This document shows positions 1 through 10,984 of a stretch of 64,000 bases of DNA, piece after piece. Within the stretch, counting starts at the first letter, position 1, and each line of letters opens with the position of its first letter. Source of the DNA: Elymus sibiricus (taxonomy: Eukaryota; Streptophyta; Magnoliopsida; Poales; Poaceae); contig CM077666.1 of assembly GCA_039707655.1 (NCBI GenBank), positions 246,170,166-246,234,165 of the forward strand. Direction: 5' to 3'. The position numbers and the translations under genes were made by a program. The notes beneath the pieces were generated by a model that saw nothing but the letters and a program-made list of their open reading frames with translations, was not told where the DNA came from and did not search any database.

Positions 1-1945
1 CAAAGTCTCTTTTATCATATCTTTTATTCTTAGGTGGTGGGTTATCAAGATCAACAGCAGGTTCTATTTCTACATCATTATCTAGTTGCGCATCAACATG
101 AACATCTTCATTATCATTATCCTGATCCTTATCATTATCATTATCACTAGGTGTATGTTCATTACCAGATTGTGTCTCGGCATCGGAAATAGAAGCATCA
201 TTATGATTCTCAGGAGGTTTTTCTATCTCAGGTTCACTAGGAGCAGGCAAAGTTTTATCATTTTTCTTTTTCTTTTTCTTCTTAGATGGACTAGGTGCAT
301 CAATATTGTTTCTTTGAGAATCTTGTTCAATTCTTTTAGGATGACCTTCAGGATATAGAGGATCCTGAGTCATGCAACTTCCTCTAGTAATAACTCTAAC
401 AGTATGATCATTCTTTTTATTATTCATCTCATCAAGCAAATCATTTTGTGACTTAGTAATTTGTTCTAATTGAGTCTGAACCATAGAAGCATGTTTACTC
501 AAGCTAACATCATTAGCAGTTCTAAACATCAAATCACTCAAGCATTCAATCATGATGGCATTCCATTTTAGTTGATTGCTAACATGCATATTAAAGTGCT
601 CCTGTTTAGTGATGTAATTATCAAATTCATACAGGCATTGACTAGCAGATTTATTATACGGAATATCACCTTCATCAAATCTAGTGAGAGAATTTACCTC
701 CACTACCTATGTCGGGATGTCGAGCCCATGTATTTCTTCAATAGGTGGTAAATTCTTAACATCTTCAGCTTTTATACCTTTTTCCTTCATAGATTTCTTA
801 GCTTCTTGCATATCTTCTGGACTGAGGAATAGAACACCTCTCTTCTTCGGAGTTGGCTTAGGTGGTGGTTCAGGAAGTGTCCAATCATCAGCATTTCTTA
901 ATATATTATTCAATAGTACTTCAGCCTGTCCAACAGTTCGTTCCCTGAAAACACAACCAGCACAACTATCTAGGTAGTCCCTAGAAGCATCGGTTAGTCC
1001 ATTATAAAAGATATCAAGTATTTCATTTTTCTTAAGAGGATGATCAGCATGAGCATTAAGTAGTTGGAGAAGCCTCCCCCAAGCTTGAGGGAGATTCTCT
1101 TCTTCAATTTGCACAAAGTTGAATATTTCCTGTAAGGCAGCTTGTTTCTTATTAGCAGGAAAATGTTTTTCAAAGAAGTAATATATCATATCCTGGGGAC
1201 TACGCACACAACCAGGAGCAAGAGTATTAAACCATTTCTTAGCATCACCCTTTAATGAGAAAGGAAACAACTTAAGAATATAGTAATAGCGAATTTTTTC
1301 CTCATGAGCAAATAGGGTGGCAATATCATTCAACTTAGTAAGGTGTGCCACAACAGTTTCAGTTTCATAACCATGAAAAGGATCAGATTCAACCAAAGTA
1401 ATTAACTCAGGATCGACAGAGAATTCATAATCCTTATCAGTAACAAATATGGGAGAAGTAGCAAACTTAGGATCATATTTCATTCTCTCCCTCATAGATT
1501 TTTCCTGCAACTCAGCAAGCAATTTTATAACCTCATCTCTATCATTACAAGCAAGAATTGCCCTAGCTGTCTCCCTATCAAAAACATAACCATCAGATGT
1601 TTCAGGCATTTCAACTCTAGTAGGGGAGCTAGGCATAATAGGTGAACCATGATTTTCAAGAGTTTCAACATTTTCAGTTTCTTTAGCTTTAGCAATTTGT
1701 TCATCAAGAAATTCACCAAGTGGCACAGTATTATCAACCATAGTACTAGCATCATCATAAGTATCATTCATAGCAGAAGTAGTATCATCAATAACTTGCG
1801 ACATATCAGAATGAATAGCAGGTGGCGGTGTCGCAAGCCTACTCAAAACAGAAGGTGAATCAAGTGCGGAGCTAAATGGCAGTTCCTTACCTCCCCTCGT
1901 CTTAGAGGGAACGATGTTGGTTTTAGCGTCTTTCAGATTCTTCAT
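1..1945 (-). pseudogene. Retrotransposon Gag-like protein, stop-interrupted, runs off the window
   Basis: Gag forms the particle that packages retrotransposon RNA. The first ATG on the minus strand is at 1945, and the frame stays open to about 707 (roughly 412 codons). It includes a retrotransposon-gag core with the motif FPFSLKGDAKKWFNTLAP about halfway along and the downstream QAWGRLLQLL segment. At 706-708 an in-frame TAG interrupts it. The same frame then continues without a stop to position 1, coding a coiled-coil-like stretch (QTQLEQITKSQNDLLDEMNN), a basic KKKKKK patch and an Asp/Asn-rich tail. The stop therefore looks like a single mutation in a longer gag rather than a natural end. 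Frame continuity was checked base by base to about 240. Confidence 0.8.
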
Positions 1946-1995
1946 AGTGATCAACAGATATAAATCCCAAGTGACTCAACAAATAGAGCTATGCT

Positions 1996-2011
1996 CCCCG
2001 GCAACGGCGCT
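1996..2011 (-). promoter_or_regulatory. Primer binding site, tRNA-Asp type
   Basis: On the minus strand this reads AGCGCCGTTGCCGGGG, close to the TGGCGCCGTTGCCGGGGA primer site known from Athila-type gypsy elements. It lies 12 nt inside the LTR edge at 2024. The same site with the same spacing occurs at 14213-14228 in a second element. Confidence 0.8.
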
Positions 2012-2023
2012 AGAGAAAGGTCT

Positions 2024-3427
2024 TGATAACCCACAAGTATAGGGGATCGCAATAGTTTTCGCGGGTAGTATTTCACCCAGATTTATTGATTCGACACAAG
2101 GGGAGCCAAAAAATATTTGCGAGTATTAGCAGTTGAGTTGTCAATTCAACCACACCTGGAGAACTAAATATCTGCAGCAAAGTGTTTAGTAGCACAGTAG
2201 TATGATAGTTTCAAGAGCAATAGTAACAGTAGTGACAGTAACAGAAGCAGTTTTGTAGTAATTGTAACAGCAGCAGCAACGAAAGTAACTTAGCAAAGAT
2301 CAATATGCAAAAAGCGTAGGCATTGGATCAGTGATGGATAAATATGTTGGATGACATTCATCATGTAACAGTCACAACCTAGGGTGATACACAATAGCTC
2401 TAATTCATCAATGTAATGTAGGCATGTATTCCGTATATAGTCATACGTGCTTATAGTAAGAACTTGCATGACATCTTTCGTTCTACCCTCCCGTGGTAGC
2501 GGGGTCCTTAAGGAAACTAAGGGATATTAAGGCCTCCTTTTAATAGAGAACTGGAACAAAGCATTAGCACATAGTGAATACATGAACTCCTCAAACTACG
2601 GCAATCACCGAAAAGAATCCCAATTATTGTCACCTTGGGGTATGCGGATCATGACACGTAACAGGTGCATATAACTTGCAAGATAGGATCAAGAACTCAA
2701 ATATATTCATGAAAACATAGAGGGTTCAGATCTGAAATCATGGCACTCGGGCCCTAGTGACAAGAAGCATAGCAAAGTCATAGCAACATCAATCTCAGAA
2801 CATAGTGGATACTAGGGATCAAAGCCCTAACAAATTGACTCGATTACATGGTAAATCTCATCCAACCCATCACCGTCCAGCAAGCCTACGAAGAAATTAC
2901 TCACACACGGCGGTGAGCATCATGAAATTGGTGATGGAGGATGGTTGATGATGATGACGGCGTCGAATCCCCCTCTCCGGAGCCCCGAACGGACTCCAGA
3001 TCAGCCCTCCCGATGAAGAACAGGAGGTGGCGGCGGCTCCGTACCGTCAAATGTGATGATTCTTTCTCTCTGATTTTTTTCTCCACAAATAGGTACTTAT
3101 AGCGTTGGAGTTAGGGCAAACGGAGCCGCCAGGGGCCCACAAGCCTGCCAGGCGCGCCCTGGGGGGGTGAGCGCGCCCCCCAGGCTTGTGGCGCCTGGTG
3201 GCCCCCCCTCTGGTAGATATTTGCGCCAGTATTTTTTATATATTCTGAAATAATTCTCCGTAAATTTTCAGGTCCATCCGAGAACTTTTATTTCTGCACA
3301 AAAACAACACCATGGCAATTCTGCTGAAAACAGCGTCAGTCCGGGTTAGTTCCATTCAAATCATGCAAATTAGAGTCCAAACTAGAGCAAAAGTGTTTGG
3401 AAAAGTAGATACATTTGGGACGTATCA
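2024..3427 (-). repeat. 5' LTR of the minus-strand gypsy element
   Basis: The 1404-bp segment starts TGATAACCCACAAG and ends GACGTATCA, so it has the TG...CA ends of an LTR. It abuts the primer binding site on its left, which makes it the 5' LTR of a minus-strand element. A TATA-like CTATAAGTAC lies on the minus strand near 3091-3105 and is a plausible promoter. The part near 3110-3210 is GC-rich and palindromic (GGCGCGCC-type runs). No other copy lies in the window for age estimation. Confidence 0.85.
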
Positions 3428-3961
3428 TAGGGGTACAATCTGCGAGAGTCTGGGTTATGTGTGGTAGGGCTGGTTCTTGTGCAAGTACAACCGGGGTGCT
3501 ATCTCCATCGACAGGTAGCACTGTTTTATTTGAAGACCATGTTTTTACTCCGCTAGATACTGCCATCACCCCCTCCAATTCAAATGGCTGGTAAATAAGA
3601 AAAGTAGTTGAATGTATAGACCTTGTATGAGAGATAGATGCAATACATAGTGAGGAAAAAAGAGGGCATGAAATAGTTCACATATATGTTGTTTAACTAA
3701 ATAGGATAGCATGACATATATGTTGTTTAACTCCTCAGGTTCATCTGCTGAGTCGATGATGGTGATGCAGTTGCGGTGGCTGCCGGCGGTGGGGAAGGAT
3801 ATCTGAGGCGGCGAAAGATGGTAAGGAGTCGTGATGTCTGCTATGGTGGACGCTTCTGTCGATGGAGCAGCTCGGGTGAGGTGGAAGACGGCGCGGCAGG
3901 AGCAGGACAAACCACACAAAGTTTTCTTCGACACCTATCTGTAACTGAAGTAATTCTGTAA
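3428..3961. other. Intergenic flank, no gene recognised
   Basis: Between the gypsy LTR and the Tourist-like MITE. It contains the first of three degenerate module copies (about 3738-3925). Short reading frames on both strands show no recognisable domain. Confidence 0.4.
3738..3925. repeat. Degenerate module, copy 1 of 3
   Basis: It shares an ordered set of words with 4446-4660 and 5290-5530: a CTGA/CGAGGAGTCG-type block, then GATGATG(C)GGTT or GTTGCGG, then GGAGCAGCTC, then GAGGTGGA(A/G)GACG. Divergence is high. It may be the remnant of a low-copy gene or DNA transposon segment; no protein family is recognised. Confidence 0.4.
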
Positions 3962-4415
3962 GGGCTCCTTTGGCTTGTAGGATTCTAAAAACACAGGGAT
4001 AGGAAAAACACCGGAATAGGATAGGAATGCATGTGGAAAACAGAGCATTTGTAAACATAGGATTTCTTTCAACTAGGGTGTTCGGTTCACAGGAATTGGA
4101 AGAGCACAGGAATGCAAAGAAACATGGCCAAATTAAAGTCAAACCGCCTGAAAATGTGTACAGTTAGAATGTTATTATGCCACTAATGCACTTAGTCTTC
4201 TTTTCATTCATATGATTTAAATAAGTAGGTCCAGGTGGATGTTAAAATTTCTGTGTTTTTCCTTTGAAACAGACATGAAAGGAAAAAATCCCTCAGTTTT
4301 GTTTTGCTCCATTCCTTTCAACCAAATGCATGAATAATTGAATAGTAGAGTACCATAGGAAAATTTCCTATTGCTATGTTTTTCCTTCACTTTTTCCTTT
4401 GAACCAAAATAGCCC
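3962..4415. mobile_element. Tourist-like MITE (PIF/Harbinger type)
   Basis: The 454-bp element begins GGGCTCCTTTGGCTT and ends AACCAAAATAGCCC, so its ends are imperfect terminal inverted repeats of about 14 bp. It is flanked by TAA on both sides (3959-3961 and 4416-4418), the target duplication typical of PIF/Harbinger and Tourist elements. The body is AT-rich and non-coding. Confidence 0.8.
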
Positions 4416-4445
4416 TAAGGGATCGACATGAATGTAGAGTAAAAA

Positions 4446-4660
4446 GTGATGCGACAAGTGTACAATCTCTTTGGCGTAGCCGTGTCGACCTCAGCATCAT
4501 TGGTTCGGTCGCTGAAGATGTTGCGGCGGAGGTGGCTATTGGAGCTGAGGAAGAAGATCTGAGGCGTCTGTAGACAACGTCGAGGGTACTGCTCTGTTGT
4601 GATGGATGGTTCCGTTGTTGGAGCATCTCCGGCGAGCTGTACGACGTCGAGGCTAAAGCA
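4446..4660. repeat. Degenerate module, copy 2 of 3
   Basis: Shares GTGTACAATCTCTTTGGCG with GTGTACAACCTCTTTGGTG in copy 3 (5290-5530), followed in the same order by the GTCGCTGAAGATG...GCGG block and a GGAGCATCTCC block. It lies right of the Tourist-like MITE. Confidence 0.45.
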
Positions 4661-4705
4661 GTACAAGATGGACATCGTTAATCTGAAGTGGGATTCTAAT
4701 ACCAT

Positions 4706-4798
4706 CTCCAATAGATGATGTAAAATACATCACCAAAAAGTCCTAGTTGTAAAATTTACATCACCAAAAAACACCCAACTCCAATAGATGATGTAAAA
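4706..4798. repeat. Direct repeat of CTCCAATAGATGATGTAAAA
   Basis: The 20-bp word is exactly repeated at 4706-4725 and 4779-4798, and ACATCACCAAAAA also occurs twice between them. Such GATGTAAA/TACATC arrays resemble subterminal sequence of grass PIF/Harbinger elements; this is an impression only. Confidence 0.5.
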
Positions 4799-5289
4799 AC
4801 TGTTGACTCTGAACTTAACTGTCGAAACTGAATTTTACTGTCAAAACTGACTGTTACTGTCGAAACTGAACGCACTAGTAGCAGAGAAGCACTTCATTGG
4901 TAGTTTAGGCCGCTCGAGCACTAGTTGCAGAGAAGCAGTGATCTAAATCGGCAGCCCCTCGACAGAGAACGCACTAGTAGATAGCAGCTAGAGCAGCAAC
5001 GCGAACGAGAGCCAGAGCAGCAACTCGTGTAGCTGCAGCAGCCCGTGTACCAGCATCAGCAGCGCGGGCGAGAGCAAGAGCAGAGCAGCAGCACGAGCAA
5101 GGGCAAGAGCAGAGCAGCAGCGTGAGCGAGAGCCGGAGCAGCAGCAGGTCCGGCTGGTATGGACGCCACCGAGGGAGCCTCGCAATGGGGGAGAGCCGCC
5201 GTGGAGGATGTCACCGGCGGTGCCCGCATCAAGGGCGCCGCGCCATGGCGGAGCGGGATAGAGCACCGGCGGCACCGTGTGGTCGAGTG

Positions 5290-5530
5290 AAGGAGAAGAT
5301 GCGATGAGTGTACAACCTCTTTGGTGGCACCGAGTAGGCCTCGGCTTCATCCGAGGAGTCGGTGAGGATGATGCGGTTCCAGTGGGGCAGGTTAAGGCGG
5401 CACTGTGGGAATGGAGCAGCCGCGATAGACGAGGCGATCGTTGGAGCAGCTCCTTGGAGGTGGAGGACGGGGCGGCTGAACCGGCGGGACAACGAGATCG
5501 ACGACGGATCCTCATTCGGTGCGGTGGATG
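5290..5530. repeat. Degenerate module, copy 3 of 3
   Basis: Most complete copy of the module also at 3738-3925 and 4446-4660. It is GC-rich. The minus strand has a frame with SSDEAEAYSVPPKRLYTHRI that matches a diverged minus-strand frame in copy 2 (PKRLYTCRI), suggesting an ancestral coding segment. No family is recognised. Confidence 0.45.
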
Positions 5531-6591
5531 AGGACGTCGAGCTGTTGCGGTGGACGACGTCGTCGGGGAAGAGGCTCCGACTGGGCGGCGGGGGGGGGGG
5601 GGACGGAGGAGGGTGGGGTTTCGCGGCTGGTGGAGAGAGGTTTTGGCGGCCTTGGTTTTTGAATGGGGAAAAGCAGGGGATGGGAGGGGGAAACCATGAC
5701 TTAGGGACGCGCTTGTCCGAAATGTCGGTAAGTTACAAAAGTACCCCCACCAATTTGAACTAGCGACTCTTTCCGCTCAGGGGTAGAATGAAGATTTCGC
5801 GTGTCGGGATTTCGCAGGAGGAGGGAGTTTTCGTGCGCATTGTAATTTTGGGATAGCAAGGCGTGGGTTGAGAAGGAGGGAGTTTTCAGAGCACAAAGAG
5901 ACAAAGATATCTTGAAATTTCGGCATAACAAGGCGCTGGTTGAAATTTCGGGCAAGGCTAATGTGTACGGTACCATATCAATTCGCACTTCCCTCAACCA
6001 AAAAAACAAAAATAATAATAAATCAATTCACACCACATAAGAGAGGGTCTTGTCCCATTTTACTGTATGAATTACTACAAATGTTTTACTGTATGAATTA
6101 CTACAAATGTCATTCAAAACTTTGAATCCATGTTATGTTCAATTAAAATATTTCGCTAGGTTTATAATGCATGTAACCTACTCAAATGAACATTTTAGTG
6201 CATTCCAAATGTATATACCACCGTTGCAATATGAACTGAATTTGAATTCGTTTCACTATTTGAATAAGAATCTACAATCATGATTGTTGTCAAGTTAAAC
6301 CATCATTTGTATATTATCTTCACAACACACCACATGATTACTGTCAAGTTAGATATGAACTATGTGTACTATATGAACTCGAATTCAAATTTTTGAATCC
6401 ACTTTATGCTGATTTCAAATAATAGTACATTTCAAGCTGTAGCTAGATCTTCATAATCTAAACCATGTTTCATATGTATAATGTGTTTATCACACAATGT
6501 ATAGTGCCCCGCCCCCTACGCCTACAAGTATTTAGCTGTGAGCTGCAAAAGCCACACATTATCACAAATTCAAATAAATGTGAGACATTGT

Positions 6592-6594
<3 letters not shown>
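5531..6594. other. Intergenic DNA, no gene recognised
   Basis: GC-rich sequence to about 5700 with a run of G at 5590-5601, then AT-rich sequence with GAATTTGAATTC-like words. No convincing coding frame. Confidence 0.4.

Positions 6595-6662
<68 letters not shown>
6595..6662. repeat. (AT)34 microsatellite
   Basis: Uninterrupted AT dinucleotide run of 68 bp. It creates spurious Ile/Tyr reading frames on both strands. Confidence 0.98.
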
Positions 6663-6667
<5 letters not shown>

Positions 6668-6919
6668 CATGGGTTTAAAACACTATGATCTCTTATTCAA
6701 ATATCTGAATCCACTTTTTAATGAATTATGATCTTTGTTAGTCTTTTACACCAACACAATCCTCTTCTCTTTGTAGCTAGCACTAACTTTCTCTTGTGCA
6801 TATGCACACGCCCTCCTCGCCCCTCCCCCTCCCTCAGCATTCTCTCCATCGCGCACATTCGTTATTTTTCTTTAGGTCGTTCTCCCACGGTCTCTGTAGG
6901 TCTCCTCAGCTCCTTTCCG

Positions 6920-8045
6920 GCAGACACCGATCGATATACCTCTCTATAGCCAGGTCTGCCTACCACATACACACACTTTCCCTCTTCTGCTCTCACCGTC
7001 CATGCCCCTTATCTCTCATACGGTCCCACATACATGCACACTCTCGCCCCTCTTTTCATCAATCACGCACTCGCACACTCATCCCCCTTTCTATATAGTA
7101 GGCCTCTCGCACCACCTCCTAGCCGCATCCCTCTCTCTCTATCCGTCTCTCCGGGCCTTATTTGACTCTAACACATGCATGTATACCGATCGATCTCCCT
7201 CTGCACATATAGCTAGCTAGGTCGACTATAACTCTTTTTCCCCACGCACCGATCGATCTACCTCACTAGATATGTCTCTCCCTTTCTCCGACACACGACG
7301 ATTGATCTACCTATCTTGTTAGGTCTGCTTACCACAGACATATCGCCCCCCTCATCATCCATGAATGCCTCCCGAGTCGTCTCTCACACGCACGCACACA
7401 CACAGACAGACATCCCCTCTCTTATTGATATTGCAGTCGTACCCTCCGTTTGTCTAGTAGGCCTGTCCCACCATCTCCGAGAAGCAACTCCACCACCCTC
7501 TCCGGCACTCTAGCTCTATATCTCTCCCAACCTTATTCCTCTCCTACACATATGTATGGATGCCGATCGATCTCCCTCAATACATAGATAGGTCTCTCCT
7601 TCTCCACACATATACCAGTCGATCTACCTCTCTACTTAGGTCTCTACCCCCCCCCCCACACACCGATAGTCGAACGCTCTAGTTAGGTCTCCCTGCCACA
7701 CACAAACTGCACCTCTCCCCTCTCACCTTGCAGTAGGCCAACCACCCTATATCTTTGACGTGTGCACACACAATTTCGCTGGCTCTCTTTATAGATCTCG
7801 CACCCATACACCTTCATCCCTCTCTTCGATTCTATCGATATCTCACGCCGATGATCCCTCCCCTCTCTTCTCATGGATCACCCCTCTATATATGATATAT
7901 CTAGGCCTCTATTTCACACACATTGCATACGTTACATTGAGATATCATCGACACATATTCCCTGCATATCTCTCACGCACACAAATACACTCATGAAATC
8001 ACCCCCCAAAAAAAACACTCACCATCTCTCTTTAGGTTTGTATCT
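6920..8045. repeat. Pyrimidine-rich field of degenerate repeats
   Basis: A CT-rich segment in which a motif like CCGATCGATCTACCTC followed by TAGGTCTCC recurs about every 45-90 bp (for example near 6926, 7189, 7248, 7300, 7563, 7616). Each copy is separated by CACACAC-type runs. It looks like a decayed minisatellite. No gene is seen. Confidence 0.6.
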
Positions 8046-8062
8046 CTCTCACACACCCCCAT

Positions 8063-8325
8063 GTAGGTGGGGTACGTGCACGAAGAGAAGAGGTGCACGC
8101 ATGACACACGTACTCTTTGCCTTTTTCCCTAACACACCCGTGCGGGTACACGGTGGAGCTCATTTCTGTTCGAAAAGGCAGCCCATGTGATAATTTGACG
8201 CGTGTAGCGGTTGTTCACTTGATGGAGGGTCGTGTACCACGCGTGAACGAAACAAAGTGCGACTTGACGCGTTTGCGCGTTATTTCTAAATAAAGTTTAT
8301 TCCTCAATGGCACGTACAGAATATA
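8063..8325 (+). repeat. Duplicated G-box-type segment, copy 1
   Basis: This segment and about 10985-11280 are clearly homologous: both contain GTACGTGCACGAAGA, GGTACACGGTGGAGCTCATTT, GTGATAATTTGACGCGTGTAG, CCACGCGTGAACGAA and CAATGGCACGTA in the same order. The many ACGTG and CACG cores suggest promoter-derived DNA. Copy 1 is followed by a TATA-like sequence at 8369. Confidence 0.75.
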
Positions 8326-8368
8326 AAACGATTGTTATTGAGAGAAAAAAGAACACCGCTCCACTATA

Positions 8369-8377
8369 CTATAAAAT
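8369..8377 (+). promoter_or_regulatory. TATA-like box (tentative)
   Basis: TATAAAATA lies just downstream of the duplicated ACGTG-rich segment and about 145 bp before a small ATG frame at 8515. A promoter is plausible from composition and spacing only. Confidence 0.3.
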
Positions 8378-8514
8378 ATAGGCAGGAGCCTCAATGCTTG
8401 CTTGCTGGGGTTCATCTCTTCACACTTTCTCACACAAGACAACGGTGGCCAATCTCTCTCTCTCACTGCTGGTCACTGATCCAGCCGGATCCCGTCCGCC
8501 GGCGGAAAGGGAGG

Positions 8515-8688
8515 ATGTGCAGCATTGCTCCGGTCACCGGCGTCGAGGCAATAAACTCACTGCCGGTGCGTCCTGATCTGCGGTACCCGACGTTCTCTCC
8601 GACCAAGCTCCGACATGGTAGGGCCTTCGCCCCTTGCTCGCTGCCGCAGCAAATCCCGCCCGCTGCCGCCCTCCTAGTTACATCCTGA
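8515..8688 (+). CDS. Small ORF of unknown function, possible first-exon remnant
   Basis: A 57-codon ATG frame in a GC-rich patch, downstream of a TATA-like box. It begins MCSIAPVTGVEAINSLPVRP and is rich in Pro, Ala, Arg and Ser, as monocot first exons often are. A possible donor (CTCAG/GTACAA) lies just after its stop. No domain is recognised and no downstream exon was found. The opposite strand (8463-8849) also has an open frame, so the coding strand is uncertain. Confidence 0.2.
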   Translation: MCSIAPVTGVEAINSLPVRPDLRYPTFSPTKLRHGRAFAPCSLPQQIPPAAALLVTS

Positions 8689-8999
8689 CGACCCTCAGGT
8701 ACAACTTCCTCTTGAACCGGCCTTGCTCCACTGCCCAACTTCCCACGTCGCTGCATGTGGATCTTCTCTAGTTCTTTGCCTGAAATGTAGGTCGGCCGGC
8801 GTACTTCCCATTTTGCAATCTCATCCTCACACTGTTTGAGAGAAACCACTGTGCTGCTATCTCCCCCTTAAGAAAATGAATATGCTTCTTTTTGTCGGCG
8901 TATGTGTCATCAACTGTTATTGACGAGTAATTGTTTCCTTTCTACCTCTTTTTGCAAATAGGGCTATCCATTTCACCTCGTTGCTATTGCGACCTTTTG

Positions 9000-9304
9000 G
9001 TGAACTGCACAAATCACTTTTTTCTTAAGAGTGTTTTGTGCAGTTCCACTAAAATGTCACACGAGCAACGTTTCTACATTTCAGTGGGACTGCACAAAGG
9101 GAGATTGGTTGTGCTATCCTCCTCATCCAACTCTGAGCCTAATCTTCTCCAACAAGTAGTTAGTTTTACGAGAGATTGCAAAGGTGATCGGCTTCTATTT
9201 GTGTGTGTATGTTTCATCAACTAGTGCCACTATTATTGTAATAACACTTATTCAATATCTTTGCAAACAGGGATGCTCAACTCGATTTTAGTGGAACTGC
9301 ACAA
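9000..9304. repeat. Four dispersed copies of GTGGAACTGCACAAA in both orientations
   Basis: GAACTGCACAAA near 9003, its reverse complement TTTGTGCAGTTCCAC near 9033, GTGGGACTGCACAAA near 9085 and GTGGAACTGCACAAA near 9290. The first two form a short inverted repeat. The nature of the repeat is unknown. Confidence 0.5.
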
Positions 9305-9567
9305 AATGATCGGATGGTCCATGTCCTCCATAGACTTCTTTCTTGGCTAACATGTCTTGTTTAGTTCGACAGAGCTGCGTGAAACTAGCTGCCGACCAAT
9401 GAACACCGTGACCAGGAAATGGAACCATGCCTACGGACAACATCGATCAATTTTTATTTTGTCTTTATTTGTAGACCTTCTCACAACTTTGTCTTCAGTT
9501 GTGATGTAAATATTGGGGCTGATCTGCGAATCATTGTGATGCATTAGCATCCATGTTAGTTTTCTTT

Positions 9568-9633
9568 GTATTTGATGGAATGTTGTAACGAGACAACCTT
9601 GTATTTGATGGAATGTTGTAACGAGACAACCTT
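9568..9633. repeat. Exact 33-bp tandem duplication
   Basis: The unit starting GTATTTGATGGAATGTTGTA occurs at 9568-9600 and again at 9601-9633 without mismatch, so the duplication is recent or conserved. It lies in a sequence resembling a gene 3' untranslated region. Confidence 0.95.
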
Positions 9634-10984
9634 GGAGGCAAGTGGACACAAGAAGCCAAAGTTGAAAGCTTCATAGCACTACAGTATAATTTATTATGCT
9701 ATAAAATTATGTGGCATATAAACAAATCCTGAAAGCTTGATAGCAATGCCAGAAACCATTGAACTTCCTTTCGCTGACATGTGGGACATCCATCAACCGG
9801 GTCCACGTGCCATGCACCAATATTGAGTGCACAACCGCAGGGGAGGTTCACCCCGGTCGTTGCGCCGCAGTAATAATGACTAATGAGCAGTCAAATCACA
9901 GAGCCCCACCTTTGCCACAGTAAGTTGCTCAGACGAAGCAACCATCATTTCACTATTCGTTGAATCTACTCGTACTCCAATATTCCCATAGTAAGTTGCT
10001 CGGACGAAGCAACCATCATTTCACCTTTCCCACAGTAACTACCTCCTTTTTATTCTAGAAACCACCACACACGAATATTGGATGGTAGCAGCACATCATC
10101 AACTGTATGGGTTTATGGGGCTCAATTCAAAAATCGAAACCAACCAATGAACTACTAGATGGTGAGCGTTTGGAGTAGTATGTATCAACGCATGCATGCA
10201 TGCATGAGGAGTACAATGACCAAGAACATTTACATGCATTTGTTAGTTTTCTATTAATCCTTGCATGCAACAATTTAATGTGCTTTGAAATTTAAACATG
10301 TGAATGTGACCAGTAATATTGAGACTGACAAAATGGTATAGTAATACAAAAATTTGAAGATTACGCTCTATAAACCAGATGTGAGTGATATACTGTAGCA
10401 GGACGGTTGACGGGATTAGTAGAAAGCGAAGCGCCTTTTTAGCGGGGATTTGCATCAATCTATGAAGGTGCAAAACCAAGTGTTACTACTACACCAAACA
10501 AGTTCAAAACGAGAAACTAGACTCACTCATGGCACGCCTGTCGCGTTTGGTCTGTCGGTCAAAGCGCTTCCTCTTGGCATATCATTTTTTTAGAATGCTC
10601 TTGGCATATCACTAACATGTGGGAGGGGGTGGGAGCAAACCGACCTCAATTGACGGCAAAATCGCCAGCCCGCCGCACTTTGAGAGAGAAGAGGAGCTAG
10701 AAGCGATACAGGCTGGTGGATTACTAGAGCTAGGTATCGCACGGAGGCCAAGAATATGGTGATAGCGTGAGGTGGGCCATGTATGATATAACTACACTGG
10801 GCTGTCGTGTTTCAGACTCCTCCGATCTAGTAGTCCACCGCGCGGTTCTTGGCTCCTTCTCGATCGTCGGAAATCGTTCTTCTTCCTTTTGCCGACACGT
10901 GGGACATCCAGCATCCAGGTCCACGTGTCATGCAAGAAAATGGAGATAAGTAGTGTAAGTGAGACTCACCAACGGTCACCAACG
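9634..10984. other. Intergenic DNA with no recognised gene
   Basis: AT-rich, with two copies of AGTAAGTTGCTC.GACGAAGCAACCATC (near 9920 and 9990). Related TGTGGGACATCCA...GTCCACGTG words occur near 9780 and 10903. No coding frame shows a recognisable domain. Confidence 0.4.

Larger units (their letters stand above)
1..3427 (-). mobile_element. Ty3/gypsy LTR retrotransposon, 5' part (minus strand)
   Basis: A minus-strand LTR retrotransposon leaves the window at its left edge. In element order the LTR is at 2024-3427, the primer binding site at 1996-2011 and a gag reading frame from 1945 down to position 1. Protease, reverse transcriptase and integrase are not in view. The primer site resembles the 3' end of tRNA-Asp, as known for Athila-type elements. 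The LTR opening and the gag type resemble abundant Triticeae gypsy families such as Sabrina or WHAM; this family name comes from memory and is tentative. The target duplication cannot be checked because the other end is missing. Confidence 0.85.

Noticed and set aside
1649..1858. Antisense frames within gag
   Set aside because: Shadow frames with no domain; gag on the minus strand is clearly the coding frame.
6465..6731. Frames with Ile/Tyr runs on both strands
   Set aside because: Created by the (AT)34 tract.
8463..8849. Minus-strand 128-codon frame
   Set aside because: No ATG-context, splice or domain support; overlaps the plus-strand small ORF and could equally be a shadow.
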